This document shows, in pieces, positions 46,644 through 59,800 of a stretch of 64,000 nt of DNA (positions are counted from its first letter, which is position 1; every line of letters starts with the position of its first letter). Both the position numbers and the translations under genes were made by a program. The DNA comes from Haemonchus contortus (Eukaryota > Nematoda > Chromadorea > Rhabditida > Trichostrongylidae): assembly GCA_000469685.2 (NCBI GenBank), contig LS997566.1, forward strand, positions 30,127,496 to 30,191,495. Reading direction: 5' to 3'. A model generated the notes under the pieces. The model ran no database searches and was not told where the DNA came from. It saw only the letters and a list, made by a program, of their open reading frames with translations.

Positions 46644-49600
46644 AGGTGACACATTAAGGGTACCACTGACTGTATTGTTAATCCTTACAAGTTTTTTTAA
46701 GAGGTACGAGTACAACGGTGGGGTGGACTGAAGAAACTTTCGTTCTTTTCCAGGTCTATAAGGCGATGTGTGGGAGTACCTTGGGAGACACGAGACGATC
46801 GCCTCAGCTGTTCTTAAGTCTTTGTGTCCCATAGAGATATCCAAATGAAGCTTTATAGGTCCTAGTGCAGCAAGAATTTCGGATGGTATGTCAACACGAT
46901 CCGTCTCTTCAACATCTTTCTATTTCCTATTTAGTCATTGGCAAGTTAGGATCGGAGCTAATTAGGCACACTTTGGAGGAAATCACTTTTATTCATTTGA
47001 TTCGAATAGATTTTTTCAGTTCCTCCCTCCAAGCACTGGCGTATGCGAATTTTAGCACATAGAAAGGCGTTTACATCGTTGCTCGCGCTGTAGACAGTTC
47101 CTAATCTCAAGCTATTAGGGGAGAAAAGTCGATTCGCAAATAAACACACGTCCACTCTCACCATTTCAACCACACGGCCACCTCGGCTGATAAGTTATCG
47201 CTTATTAGTGGTTAATCGACGTCTACATGACTGTTCCTTTTCGTCCTTCTTTTGAATCTCTAAGCTCTTGACTTTTAACAGATGCCTTTCCACGTGAATT
47301 GGGTCGGAAATTTACAGGAGTGGAATAAAAGACATCAATTCGTGGGCTTCCTTTTCGCTTCCCTCAACTTGCTGCCAATTTTTTCCATCTTTTGATAGCA
47401 ATTACAAAACGAACTTGGACCCTGATGGTGATCTTTATTCCTTTGAAAATTCTTTTGCCTTCCAGAATTTTCTAAAAAGTGCCTACATGCCTTACAAGGA
47501 CCTTACGTAAGCAGAAAATTCGTAAATGAAGCCTGATTAGTATCGCTGATAAAGCAGGAGAAACTGGACAGTCTATAAGAGTTTTTCTTGCTCAGAAAGT
47601 TATCTCACTGATGCGCTTACAAAGAATTGCTATGGATCAGTGCTAGTGATACGACCTTATTTTGCTCAGTTGGCCGTCGAGGCCACCTCTCTTTTTTTTC
47701 GATTTCTTGGCCCATCGTCAAAATTTTCAAAAAGTCGGCTAGTTTGGTTGTTTTTTAGCTCTCTAAACTGTTTGAACAAACTACTTCCGTACCTTTTGTC
47801 CTTCTTTCTCTCATAATGAGCACTAGAAACATGTGGGATTGGATTTTCGTAGTACTCGTGCGAACACTCTTTGAAGAACCACTAGCGCCTTTGTAATTAC
47901 AACATCGTTCTTGATCATTCAGGGGACTCATGTAAACAGGGGTTGATCTGAGCAAGGACGGAGGATACTAAAATGGATGCTATTGTAATAGAAGCTTTTC
48001 CGAGCTCATCAACTTTCTGGGATGATGTAAGCAAAATACAGGTTTGTAGGCTCTCTGTTACAAAGCACCTGACTACCGATGGGTAATGTCTTGGCAAAAT
48101 AAATTGGGAGGATTGATAAATTTCAATTTTCTGTTTCTATATCTATCCTTGTAACATAAACATCTTCCAAACGAACTCATGAGTTGGATTTGAAGTCTGA
48201 CTTCATTCTGCACTCGCTCATAGCGTGGGAATCAAACCCCAGTTGACGCCCATTCAAATCAACCAAGTCCTGCGTGGTCGGTGAGGTGACAGATTTATTT
48301 TGGAAGATAAAGCCACCCTGTACATTAGCAGGTCACATCAAATCGTTGTATAGGCACATTTGAAGCACAGCTACGACTCTGAAAGGAAGTCCGATGCGGG
48401 TGAACACAAACCTGGGATTCATTAACTCATTGAACTCATTTGTCCCTACTTATTTTACTATTGTTTCCTATGAATTATGGGAATATAAGGAAGAAATCAA
48501 GCACAAATAATGACGCTGATGCTCAGATGAGCTCCATCTTAAAGATATTGTCAATGTGCCCCAGTTGCTTCCTCGTTTTAACTTTGTGTATGCCTTAGAA
48601 AATGTATGAATTGAACGGATTGAGCCCTGGAACGGACAGTTTCTCCCATCATGTATGTATCTCAAAGATTGAAAGTGTTTCCTTACGAGCATTTCAAGTG
48701 CAGGACATCATTCCTTTCAACAGGGCGCTAACGGGGATAAATGAGAATGAGGACACCTTTGAGGATCTGTGTTGATCACGGCAGGGTGCTCTAGTTTTCC
48801 AGAGATTGCATCAGTAAAAGTCATTGGTATCAGTCATCGGCAATTATCGGTGAACGATGGACCTGCAATAGTCAAAACAGCGATGTTTATCGAAAACTGA
48901 ATTACCTCACCATAACATAATTTCCATTGAACAATGGGTGGTCTATTACAACCCTTACACGGCCGTCAGTAATAATCTTTTTTCGAGGACGGGGTTACTC
49001 TATCTCAGGAGAAATCTAGTTGCATACATAAGTTTTGTTGAAATGTGCTCGTTGAGTAGGGACAACACTGCATGCCTTAATCATTCACTCCGAGCTCAAA
49101 TAAAGTCATCCCGATGGCGATTGCCAAGGTGCTGCTGATGCCCAGATGAACTCCTTCTCGAAGAACATTGTGAATGTGCCCAAGATGCTTCGTATTTTTG
49201 ACTCAATCATATAATCTAAGGATTGAAGGGTTGCGCTCAAGTTCGGTTTGCTTTGAGAAATAGTTGGACTCTGATATCTGGACACTAGTTTATCGCGACA
49301 CTTTCTGATTCTGATGAAAAAGTATCTCTGCAGTCGCCACAATTATTCTTGTCATTTGGTTGTTTTTTTATTTATTATTGTACCATTTGATATTAATTAC
49401 TACATTATAGGTTACACTATTACTGTAATTATTCTATGAGAATACCCATTGATGAAACCCTTTTAATTTATTCCCTTCGAGGATATACTACTAATGTGAA
49501 AGCAACTGGTATCTACGGATAGGCTCCCTTTGGAAGGATAAGCCAGATAACGAAAATGGTGGGTGTTAGGGGTATCAAGCTCTTTGCCCTTTGGTGAAAG

Positions 49601-49780
49601 GGGAGAAAAGGCAAGACCAAAAACACAGCTCTAAAGTATCGACATTTTTAAGAGGCATCGATAGGCACGTGAAACTGATCTTTCACTGAACTCAGACCAC
49701 GCATCCATTCGAATGCAACACATTCAGCACTGACGGAAGATCCTCATAACAGAATTAGGTGAGAGTTAAAGACTTCCTCG
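46644..49780. other. No gene recognised (3.1 kb)
   Basis: Mostly anonymous. It contains a diverged ~110-bp direct repeat, at about 48513-48625 and 49133-49235, sharing CTGATGCYCAGATGARCTCC and AATGTGCCC. A minus-strand reading of the second copy (LGHIHNVLREGVHLG...) is open for 40 codons but unrecognised. Confidence 0.4.
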
Positions 49781-50040
49781 CTAATCAGTCCCGTCAGGTG
49801 GATGTACCCATGCATTCGACTTCCATTCAGAATTGTAGAGGTGCATCCTATAGAACGACTGGCGTGGTCGGCCTCTGCACAATTCATCAGTGCATCCATT
49901 CTCCCATACGAGACTGGCACCAACTAACCGACTTCGGAAGGGTGGAGGGGTCGATTGGTCAGAGCGGATCTCAACCCGTGATTCGAACCCTGGGCCATGC
50001 ATGTCTGATATTGCGCGTACTTCCCGTTACACTTCCGCTC
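49781..50040 (-). mobile_element. tRNA-derived SINE, copy 4
   Basis: Minus orientation. CAGTCCCGTC tail side at 49786, CGACTTCCATTCAGAATTGT, GACTGGCACCAACTAACCGA, B box complement GATTCGAACCC near 49981, and the degenerate tRNA-like 5' end near 50035. Collinear with copy 6 but rearranged in the middle (an extra segment near 49870-49900). Confidence 0.7.
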
Positions 50041-51471
50041 AGATATACTCATAAAACATAGACATCAAAGAGCGAAGGTGATTAGGTTCAAGCAGTTGAC
50101 AGCTGGAATTGGGACAGTGCTTGCAGTAGGCCACCCACAGGCTCATCTAGAGTTTCATTCCATTTGGCTCGAATTCGTCCCCTTGTAGCACACAGCTTAT
50201 CGCACAGACCATGTACTGCATTCCTGAATGAATCAAAAGGCTTTACTCATCTTGAAATACTATTACTTACCAGCGCATTCGTTTTTTTTCATTAAAATCA
50301 GTTGAAAAAGTTCGTATCCTAACCTTAAATGGCGATTAAAGTGATGATTTTTGGTAACAAAAAACCATTCTATTTTCAATAACTCATAACTCTTTTTCTA
50401 TCATTTCAAGACTAAGGCAAAGCTCCAGAAGATAATGGTCGCGACGCTCTCTCGAATATAGTACGGCTGGTTATTTTACGACTAACTTTAGCCGCTAAGA
50501 AAGAATTTTTTGTAAAAAATGGAGCTGTCTGTCAGAGTTCAAAGTCCACCTGTCTATTCAATGGTGTGATCGGGGGAGAAGTGCCATACAATAGCAATGC
50601 TAGCTTTTTCCCTACAAGAATGCTTCGGAACCCAGCTGCGGAGACGCATCTCGTTCAAACAGAGTGTTACTAGTCTTATCCAAAACAATTTAAGATGAGC
50701 CTATGTTTGCGAAATACCCAAAAAAGTACTCTCTGCCAAAGTCGCAAACTTGAATTGATCCTGAATATCTAAATCTTACATCTCTGTAGTGCCTTTAGCT
50801 TATGCAAGGCTCGAAGTGGAAAAAGATCGATCGAAGGCCCAATGAAAGTGCTGGGATGAAACACGTACCTTAAGACTCAGACTTTTTGGAAAAAGGTCGA
50901 AAGAGGACTGCTTTGACCTTTCTCGGCTATCCTGCATTTTATTGGCAATAACTAGCTTTTTCCGGACCATTTCTATCATGCAAGTACAGCCTTTGAAATA
51001 AGTGTTATCTAGAAATTATTCTGTCATGAATAGTCGAAAACGGGTTTCAAATTGCCTTTTTTTCTAGAAAAGTAACCGGCGCGGGGCGTTTTGTCAATGT
51101 CAGTGTTGGCAGATTATCTATATTTTGTTCCCCAGTCACCGCACATCGGATTCCAGTTCTGGGAATATTTTTGTTCTCAAAGCGCATTGATAAATACAAA
51201 TATTTACTCCTAAGTACCGCAAAAAAACAACATGAGCATGTTGCCACTCGTTCGCAGATATCATTAATAAGTTTGTGACTGTAAGAAGCTCCCAATAGGC
51301 ATATGGATGCCTAAAGGAGTACGTGAACCTGTGTGGTTTTACCTAGCTGGCTTTTATTCCTGAGTTTTTTACGCCCTTCAGTGCTTTTTTTACACTTTTG
51401 TTACGCTTTGACAAATGTTACTTTTCATATCACTTTCTGACATGAATAGAAGGATAAAGGATAAAGTTTTC
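50041..51471. other. No gene recognised
   Basis: No supported feature; short frames only. Confidence 0.4.
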
Positions 51472-51748
51472 GGGGTTAATCAGTTCCGTCTGAGGATGCG
51501 TCCCGCACTCGATTTCCATTCAGAATCGTAGTGGCGTAATGAATGCGTATGTGGCCTATACAATGACTTGCGGTAGCCAGCCGATGTACAAGTCAGTGCT
51601 TTTATCCTTTCGGACGAGTCTGGTACCAATTCACTGACCCCAAAGGGATGGAAGACTTGGTTGACGTAGGCGGATATCCTTCCGAGGTCTGAACCCGTGA
51701 CCATGCGTGTGTGAAGTGAGTCACTTGCCACTTCACCACCTTCTGATA
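51472..51748 (-). mobile_element. tRNA-derived SINE, copy 5
   Basis: Minus orientation. Tail side GGGTTAATCAGTTCCGTCTG, then CGATTTCCATTCAGAATCG, CTATACAATGACTTGC, CGGACGAGTCTGGTACCAAT, GGATGGAAGACTTGGTTG and the tRNA-like head CACTTGCCACTTCACCACCT near 51722-51741. The B box is partly diverged. Confidence 0.75.
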
Positions 51749-51749
51749 T

Positions 51750-53062
51750 GAATATAGCCGAAAAAGTGACCATGAGATGGGTAAGGCGTTCAATTTCAGA
51801 GAGCGCTCGATCCTTCTTTCTCTTCCATTTTTTTCGTTCATCATACCATATGACCAACTCATGACGTGAAATATAATGTAAACAACTTTCATTCTACTGT
51901 CACAGTTGTTACGAACGCGACATAGCGCAGCCCCAGTATTCCCAGTTAGAGTTATGCAGCCAAACGTGAATTATTGTAACGCAACATCCATTTTGATAAA
52001 GCTTCGTGGTCAACTTCTACAACATCGTTACGATTGTCATGGAGTCAATCAAAAACCCAGGATCATCTCTTAACCAGACCATCTCATGAATGAATTGAGT
52101 TGTCGCTCTCTACGCCTCACTGGACCGTCAATGATGATCCGGTGGAGAGCAATCTGGATTGCGCCGAAAAAACAGGCACCTTCTGAGAGTCGCAAATGGA
52201 GGTGCTATTTTGACGACTGGTTTCAAACTCGGGTATTGTCCGGTAACAACTAATTGGTCACCATCTGCCGACTTAGTTCACTTCACACTGTAATGCGTTT
52301 CCTGCAAGTCGATTTCTTCTTTCTTGAAAAGAAAAAGGGTCGTACATCAGCTGACTACCAGTATGACAATATTGATTCTTAGCGATAAGATGAATTTTGT
52401 GTCGTTCTCGCGTAGTGATAGATTCCGAAGTCAAAATAGCTATGAATCTTTCCTCCATAATAACATTGGCTCGAAGAGTTCCGATCCAGAGTACATGGTG
52501 CCTGTAGGAAGATATCCTTACTCATATGCCCTCTCAAAGGGAACTTTTCAAACCAATGCGGTTATGGGTTCTGTCGTAGGAATTAGAAACTTACTTCTTT
52601 CCATCTCCATCTAATCTCTTGCTGTACAGGTGATTCATATTGACAGCGAAATCAATGCTGGCATTCCAAGAACCAAGAAGGTTATTCCACCATCAATTAA
52701 AAAGGGTATTTAGGTCGGGATTATTGGATTCGTTGATGTTTGGTGATTTGAAATCTATCAAGGCAGAAGAGCAGCAATACGGGTGCTTAGGTGCAACGAC
52801 TGAGAGGGTCCCAAACATCGAGCAGCATTTTGGTAGAAACTTTTTCGAATGACCAAACCAAAAAAGCATTCCGCTCTCGAATGCAGAATCACAGCCACAG
52901 ACTTTCTCCAAAACGCTGCTTTTGAAACTTCTTCGTCTTGGTACCCATAAAGTATTCCATTCTAATGATGGTCATGATATCGAAGGCTTTACTCTTCAGT
53001 ATTGAGAATCACGTTTCTCGACAGCATCGTTTTCACTCATTTGTTACGAAACGCTCCTTTAA
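51750..53062. other. No gene recognised
   Basis: A plus frame at 52324-52614 and another at 52640-52852 are open, but show no family motif and no splice-linked neighbours. Confidence 0.4.
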
Positions 53063-53544
53063 AGGCACTGTTCACGCCCCTTTTGATACCATTTGTACAG
53101 GAATAAGGTCGGAAAACGGTCTGGATAGGGCACAATAAGGAGCCGGAGAGTGAGCCACGGTCACCCTCCGCCCCTCGCTAGGCTGACTACGGAATCTGAT
53201 TGCCGTTCACCACTTTCGCATTGGAGCGAAGTTGGTGAAAAATCGATAAGCTGGTTGGCAAATTGCCAGAGCCTGCCAGTTAGATTGTCAGGCAAATTGG
53301 GTATGTTGTCTGCTGTTGCAGACATTGCGTCGCCTTCGTGCACTCGCCCGAACACTCCCTCAACCGCCGTTCTTCCAAGGTGAAACTCGTCCAACCTCCC
53401 TTTCCACCTCTTTTTTGACCCTTTCTATTTCTTTTTGTTCATCGTTTTTTTTTTGCGCTTTTTTCGTTGTTATCGCTTTATTCTAGAGTAGTTCTATCAA
53501 TTCCCGTCAAAAAAGGGGACCTAAATTTATCGTTAACGGTGCCT
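53063..53544. mobile_element. TTAA-flanked MITE at the SLC22 gene 5' side
   Basis: Left AGGCACTGTTCACG and right TTATCGTTAACGGTGCCT with TTAA at 53059-53062 and 53545-53548. The 482-bp interior is unlike either of the other subfamilies apart from the ends. Its right border is followed by CAG, making TTTAAACAG at 53545-53550, an acceptor-like string 69 bp before the ATG at 53619. Confidence 0.75.
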
Positions 53545-53618
53545 TTAAACAGATTCCAAGCAGTCAACAGTCTACCACAAGAGAGTCAGGTGTAGAGGAT
53601 ACAAGTACGGAAAGCAAG

Positions 53619-53687
53619 ATGGAGGACGTCGAAGCTGGCAGTCAGCCAACAGTGAATGCCTCCACCAATGTCCGCAAGATATCAAAG
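53619..53687 (+). CDS. Possible upstream exon of the SLC22 gene, blocked by TGA
   Basis: ATG at 53619, 23 codons (MEDVEAGSQPTVNASTNV...), then a good donor GTACAA. It would splice in phase 0 to the acceptor CCTTTAG at 53788, but the next exon has TGA after 18 codons. It may be an old N-terminal exon made useless by the stop, a 5' UTR exon, or part of an alternative form. Confidence 0.3.
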
Positions 53688-53854
53688 GTACAATATTCCT
53701 TCAAAACTTAGGATGAACGCCATGACGTTACCCACTTATTAGGTTTTTGGAGAACCTTGTCCTCGATTTTGCCTTCATTTCCCTTTAGATTGAGGTGCTC
53801 CGAATTGAAGACGTCAACAATACAAACATAGATCCAATCGAATGATTTATTGAA

Positions 53855-56800
53855 ATGCTACAAATGAAATACTCAAATCAATACATCACATTGAAGGCTG
53901 ACTCCGACACATTGCCTCCAGCAGAGCGAAAAAGGACCTCATCAATTGTCAACTATCTCCATCTGGACGCCGATAAAATTCTCTCAGCTTATGGGAAGTA
54001 CGGAAGATATCAGGTGCCTACCGACTATAATTGTTTATAATGGCCATCTCCCAGTTTACTGTAGCAACAAATCTTTAAAATTGGCATGGCTCTAAATGAT
54101 TACTGTAATTTCAGATGATTACATACTTTATAACGAACACTGTACATATTCTTTTTGCCATCAACATGATGGTGATGCCCTTCATTACAGAGGATCCGAA
54201 GTTCGAATGTATGATCACCCCACCTGAAGGGGTGCATTGGGTAAGTGAATTCGCTTGATAATGCCGCATTACTTGGTTTCCTTCTGATGGAGTATTCCCA
54301 GAGGTAGTGCTTCGTGAGAAGATTTGGTATACCGCTCCCCACCCTAGATTTTTATCAGCGCTATCTTACGTTCGAAGTCCGGCGGAATATTCTGCCCTTC
54401 TGGGGGAGTTCAATTATGCCCCAAAAAGAAAAAATGAAGGCACATGATTCAGCGAATAGAGAAGTATATTGTTAGGACGATTAAACTTGTCAAGTGGAAA
54501 ACAAGCCGTGGGGTTCACTCTTGGTTATTGAACCTTGCAACTTTTTCGGTGTATCAGTAAGCAGTATACTATAAGCACGCAAAGTTACCAGTCAAAATTT
54601 ACAAGGGCGGTGAGTTATGAAAAAAGTTTGACATCGGATCAAATTCGAACTCATTACTTGAGCTTCGTTTTTGTTTTGTTGTTCGCTCAATCCGAACCAA
54701 TCTCAATTACTTCTCTAATCAATTATTCTTGAATTATAACCTGTTTCACGTGTTTTTTTTTCAAAATGATAGATGAGAATGGGAATACATTTGTACAGCT
54801 GTAGGAGCAATTCTTTTGTAGATCCCTTTTCTTTTTGTGAAATACCTCCTACTGACTAACACTCCCACCGCTACTCTTAGTTCCTCCTGATTAACCCTTT
54901 GACGACAATGCGGATGTCGACGTGACGCGCCCAGGGGACCATGCTCGTCTCCTTTCGCGCGCGACTGGCACCCACCGGTGGGTGGCACTCTCCCAGGGGA
55001 AAATTTTTCCACTGGCTTACTGAAGTTAGCAATTGGTAAGTAATAAAAAAGTATGGTGACACCCAAACATGGGTGCCATTGTCCCTCGCGCCAGTCATAG
55101 TGGCACCCACCGGTGGGTGCCATTGTCGTCAAAGGAGTGAAGGGTGCTCGCTGTTCAATTTCGAGCGCTCCCTCCATCTCCCCTCGTTTCCCCTTCAATC
55201 ATATCCATCCAACGACCTTTCTTGGCGAATCGCGCTTTTGTTCATAGCAAGTGCCTAGCGAAATAATTTGAGTAGCATAATAAGGCTTTTATTTTTCAGA
55301 AATTTCTTGAAACGAATTAGCAAGCTATAATCTCTTCAAAAGGGCGGAGGTGGTGTAGTGGCAAGTGGCGCACTATATCACACGCACGGTCAGGGGTTCG
55401 AATCCCGGATCGATGCCCGCCTAGGCCAACCAAGCCTTCCATCCCTCCGGGGTCGGTGAATTGGTACCAGACTCGTCTGGGAGGATAAAAGCACTGACTT
55501 GTACATCTGCTGGCCACCGCAAGTCATTGTATAGGCCATATACGCACTCATTACGCCACTACGATTCTGAATGGAAGTCGAGTGCGGGGGCGCATCCCTC
55601 AGACGGGATTGATTAACGCCAAAAACTTTTTTAACTTTTTAATCTCTTCAAAACAGGGACTACCTGTAATCACATCTCCTCATGTGAATACCGCCTAGAT
55701 TTCGCTCAACTTCACCCAAAAAAACGTTTAGGTTTAAAAATTGTCCCACTCCGAATACTCCCATGTTTTGAATGCCTTTCACTACTAGGGCAAAGGAAGG
55801 AAGGGCTGCAACTGCATCCTCATGGTAAAGCAAAGGCGTTATGGCAGCAGTCCTTAACGACGATGAAACCAACTCAGAAGAATGGTATATGCACGTTCAT
55901 ACTAACAACAAAACGAACAACGAGGCGAAGCAAGCCATAAGAAACACAAATAAAACTGCAATGCGGACTACTTTTGACCAGCCTCGTATTGTTATCTAAG
56001 TTTCTAGCCTGCAGTGCGTTGATATGGGTTGTACTAATTGCTTGGAAGATTGAGTTCCAAGGGCCACTATGGAAAAGCAAAACATCCTTACTGAAACAAG
56101 GCTTAAAGGCACAGTTCGCGATAATTCAATGGGCGGGTATGTCAATGACGTGTCCGCCTCTCATTCGATGTCACGTCAGATTGTCTGACGAACTGTGCCT
56201 TTAAACCCCCTATTTTACAGAACTAACAAGAAGACTAGGAACGGTGAAGTATGAAGAATAATCCGGCCCAGTTAATCATGACATAAATTTGAAGCTTCTG
56301 CCTAGCTGATGGGACCTTCTTTTAGGATTACACGATCGTGGACAAATGCACAGTGAAGGACAGCAACAACTGGACACTCTCTTGTGACCGTATTCCGGGT
56401 GCAAGGTTAGCTGGCGATCGTTACCGAGAGTTTCTTAGAAACATCATGAGACATCACCTCAGAAAAATAACCGAGAGTATTCTTCCTGAGGGAGAGCACA
56501 TCAAAACTACAAGTTGAATAGTACCTAGGTATCGGTACAATGATACGAATCACGAGTCACTGGCTTCCGAGTTCAATTTGGTCTGTGACAACTATGAATC
56601 AGTCGAACACGGTGCCTCCGTATTTATGCTAGGTATGTTCACGGATTTCTGAACCAGAGTGGCAGTGTTAGAAAGTATCTAGGAAACTGCTTCGGAGATA
56701 AAAATACCAGCGAAAGAAAAGAGAGTATGAGTTAATGAGCAATCGTGTTCAGGAGGGATGCTCGTCGCTCCTATCATCACGCAACTTTCCGACCTCTTTG

Positions 56801-59800
56801 GTCGTCGCCTCACGTTTCTAATTCCTCTCTACGTCGCCGTCGCATCAAATCTGATCTGCGCCATCGCACCAAACTACACGATCTTCCTTATTTTTAGATT
56901 TTTCGCTGGAGTAGCCACTACGGTAAGTTGGTACTACTTCGATACTTAACTAATTATGGTTAGGAAAAGACAACGTAATGCTGAGGCACTAGAAGTGATA
57001 GTTTGATCGAAGGCCACAAAGCAGCGTTTGCTTAGTTTGTCGTATTCAAGAATGAACCGTCAAAATGCTTGAACTCATGAAAGAATAGAAGTTTCTATGT
57101 CAAATTATCTATTCTCTCACCTCAGGGTTTCTCGGTTATCGGATGGGTTCTGTGCATGGAATCAGTAGCTTTGGAGTTCCGTTCGCTCATTCCATTGATG
57201 GGTACCATCACATGGGTGATCGGGTATGTTTCAGTTCGTCTTTTATAATACCTCGTAGTAGGCAATAAACGTACCAACAATAAAACAAGCATTAGTAGAG
57301 GGGGAGGTGCTGCACATCAAAGATATTGGGCCCGAATGGTGCCTTCTACACTTACATTCATCCGGCTATGGGTCCAGACATGAGTTAGCGCTCGTGATGC
57401 AGCGGCACCCCTCCCTCACCCCTCCTACCCCACACCCGCCCCCACCTACCCACTGTCCTTACCCAAGGCTCCTTTATCGTATATGGGATGATGAGAATTT
57501 GCGTATTTAACAAGAGTTGTGCCATGAATATTTTGCCCAGAAATATGTTGCTCGCCGAATATCGCGTCCGCTGCTTTTATTTCACGGCAAAGTCATTGTA
57601 AGAGCCGAGTGCTCGTACTGAATTACTGAATTTTCGTTTCTGTTGAAGTGCATCGCTCCTATATTGACTGGCACACTTCTAGTCGACGATTTTCTTTGAC
57701 TGACCGTGTATCAATTCATTTTCATAGTCCTCTAGTCTGTACCTGGAAATTAATGACGCTTTATCTGCCTCTAATGTGCTCGTCAAGCAGCAAATCTGTA
57801 GATACATGGATCAAGTAAAACGAGCAAGCTAAATTAGTTCTTTTCGAGCTTTACACCTGTTGCCATAGGGTTTCCAGAAAGAGACAAAGTTATTTCCTCC
57901 AGAATATTAGGCTTTGACTTCTAGTTTTTATGCACGTTCACTGCTCACGCGTTTCTTTACTCTTTGGGGATTTCCCTTACATTTCAAAGCATAAATTGGG
58001 TGAACGCACATTCAAGATAATGAGTAATCCAGGTTATGACGAAAAATGGAAGGTATGATGGAAAATAGTGCGATCAAGTGGAAAAAACTTCGTTAATCGG
58101 TGCTTCCAAAGTGAAAAAAGGCTAAAAAAACCGTTAAAAAGGGGGCTGGACGAGAACGAGGCCAGAAAAATGAAGAAGAATGAGGCGTTTGGACGAGCTA
58201 TACAATTGTGTAATTGCGTAAATGCGGGTCCTGGTACGAATAGCTGAGTACGGTTAGGAAAAACTTATCATTTCATAAGCATAAGTTAACGAAAAACCCT
58301 ATATACAGAAAATAGCCCACCTTACTTAGCCTTTCGTGATAGAAAACTAAACAAGGGGTCGCAGCAGCAAAAAGAATAATAGAGAATTGAGGATAAGCAA
58401 AAACACATCGCCTCATCATTCGGTGGTCAGACGATTGTGTGTTGGTTCTGGTGCGAATATCTGCATTCTGTACCGCCTCGACACTCGTCTGACGTGATAT
58501 CGATCGAGGGGAAGTCTGCGCGAGCCGATGACGAGGCTCCCACTATGCCCTCACCGTAGTTTTCGTGTGCGAGAGGGTCCATCCTATGATCCTTGGACGG
58601 TATTCCTATTGGGAGAACTCATTGACCATTTTTGTCGTGAACTGTGCCTTTAAAACGTGGTTGGAGAAGGATAATCACTGAACTGTGTTTCGCGCCTTCA
58701 CTGTGCTTCCCCGGTAGGAGGAGATATGCTAGCACGCCACCCCTATCCCAGCTTTTTGCACGAGGTAATCAGCTTAGGATCAATACTACATTCCTTCGGC
58801 TAAAGACTACACGCATTTGTAAATGGCTCGCTCTTAGTTGCATTCGAATACCTGCGCGCTACTTACGCGTCGTGACTTCACCCGGTCGAGGATAGAGTCG
58901 CTGTGCATATTCAAGAAGAGAACGCGTTGTGAAACACACTCGTTTCTCTTATTTGCGCTATGAAGTTGGGCGGTGTACGAGGCTTCTAAGGTTTCTGTAA
59001 TCACAAAATCTCTGCCAAGTACTACTCTTGTTCTACGTCTTATCGCCTACACACTCTCACCCCCTCTCCTTTATAATTTTCGAATATCAGTCACGTTGCA
59101 TTTTCCAGTTACCTCGCTGCTGGCGTACTGCGACTGTTCATTTCGAACTGGCGGTGGCTGTACTTTGCCGTTTCCGTTCCAGGACTGCTTACAATACCAT
59201 ACTATTGGTTAATGAGTAGTTTCATTATTGATTTTTGTTCTTATTAGAGAAATGTTTTTTAAAACCTATCCAATTTAAATAGAATTCGATACTGTCAATG
59301 GAGACTTTCTAGGTTCACGCCAGAATCGATTCATTGGCTTATAGCGAACAAGAAAAATAAAGGGGTCTCCAAGTACGTTTTCATGCAAAAACTCTTTCAC
59401 TGCCAATGACTTCCACACAGGAAAGTCCTCCTCCGCTCCCCGTAAGTTCTGTTTACTTCAGATATATCCGTACTTCATCCCGTTTCAATCGTGCCGAAAT
59501 TCCTTTGCACGAGTGCAAATCGGCAAGTAACTTGACGGACGAGGCCAAGAAGCGAACATTTTTCGACATGTTCAAAAATCCTGGCCTAGTTCTTCATCTC
59601 ATCATGAACGCTTATATTCTGTGGGTTCTTCGTACCGCCTAAAGACTTGAGGATGTGATTATGTCCCTATCTGATAGTCATGCCCTAAAAGATGTCTATG
59701 AAATTTCAGAATTGTTATGAATGGCACATACTGGGCATTGTCCTTGTTCTCTACCGAACTCAGCGAGGACAAGATGACCGGCTTTTTTCTTTCAGGAATC

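Noticed and set aside
54761..55198. A 145-codon minus frame
   Set aside because: Created by reading through the piggyBac-like MITE and its palindromes; repetitive GGC/CAC content only.
55393..55406. A genuine tRNA gene at the perfect B box
   Set aside because: The head lacks a foldable full cloverleaf and is followed by the repeated SINE body present in six other places.
59421..59441. A 21-nt microexon in the SLC22 gene between CACAG and GTAAGT
   Set aside because: It would leave a 20-nt intron before 59462; joining 59372 directly to 59462 keeps phase and family alignment.
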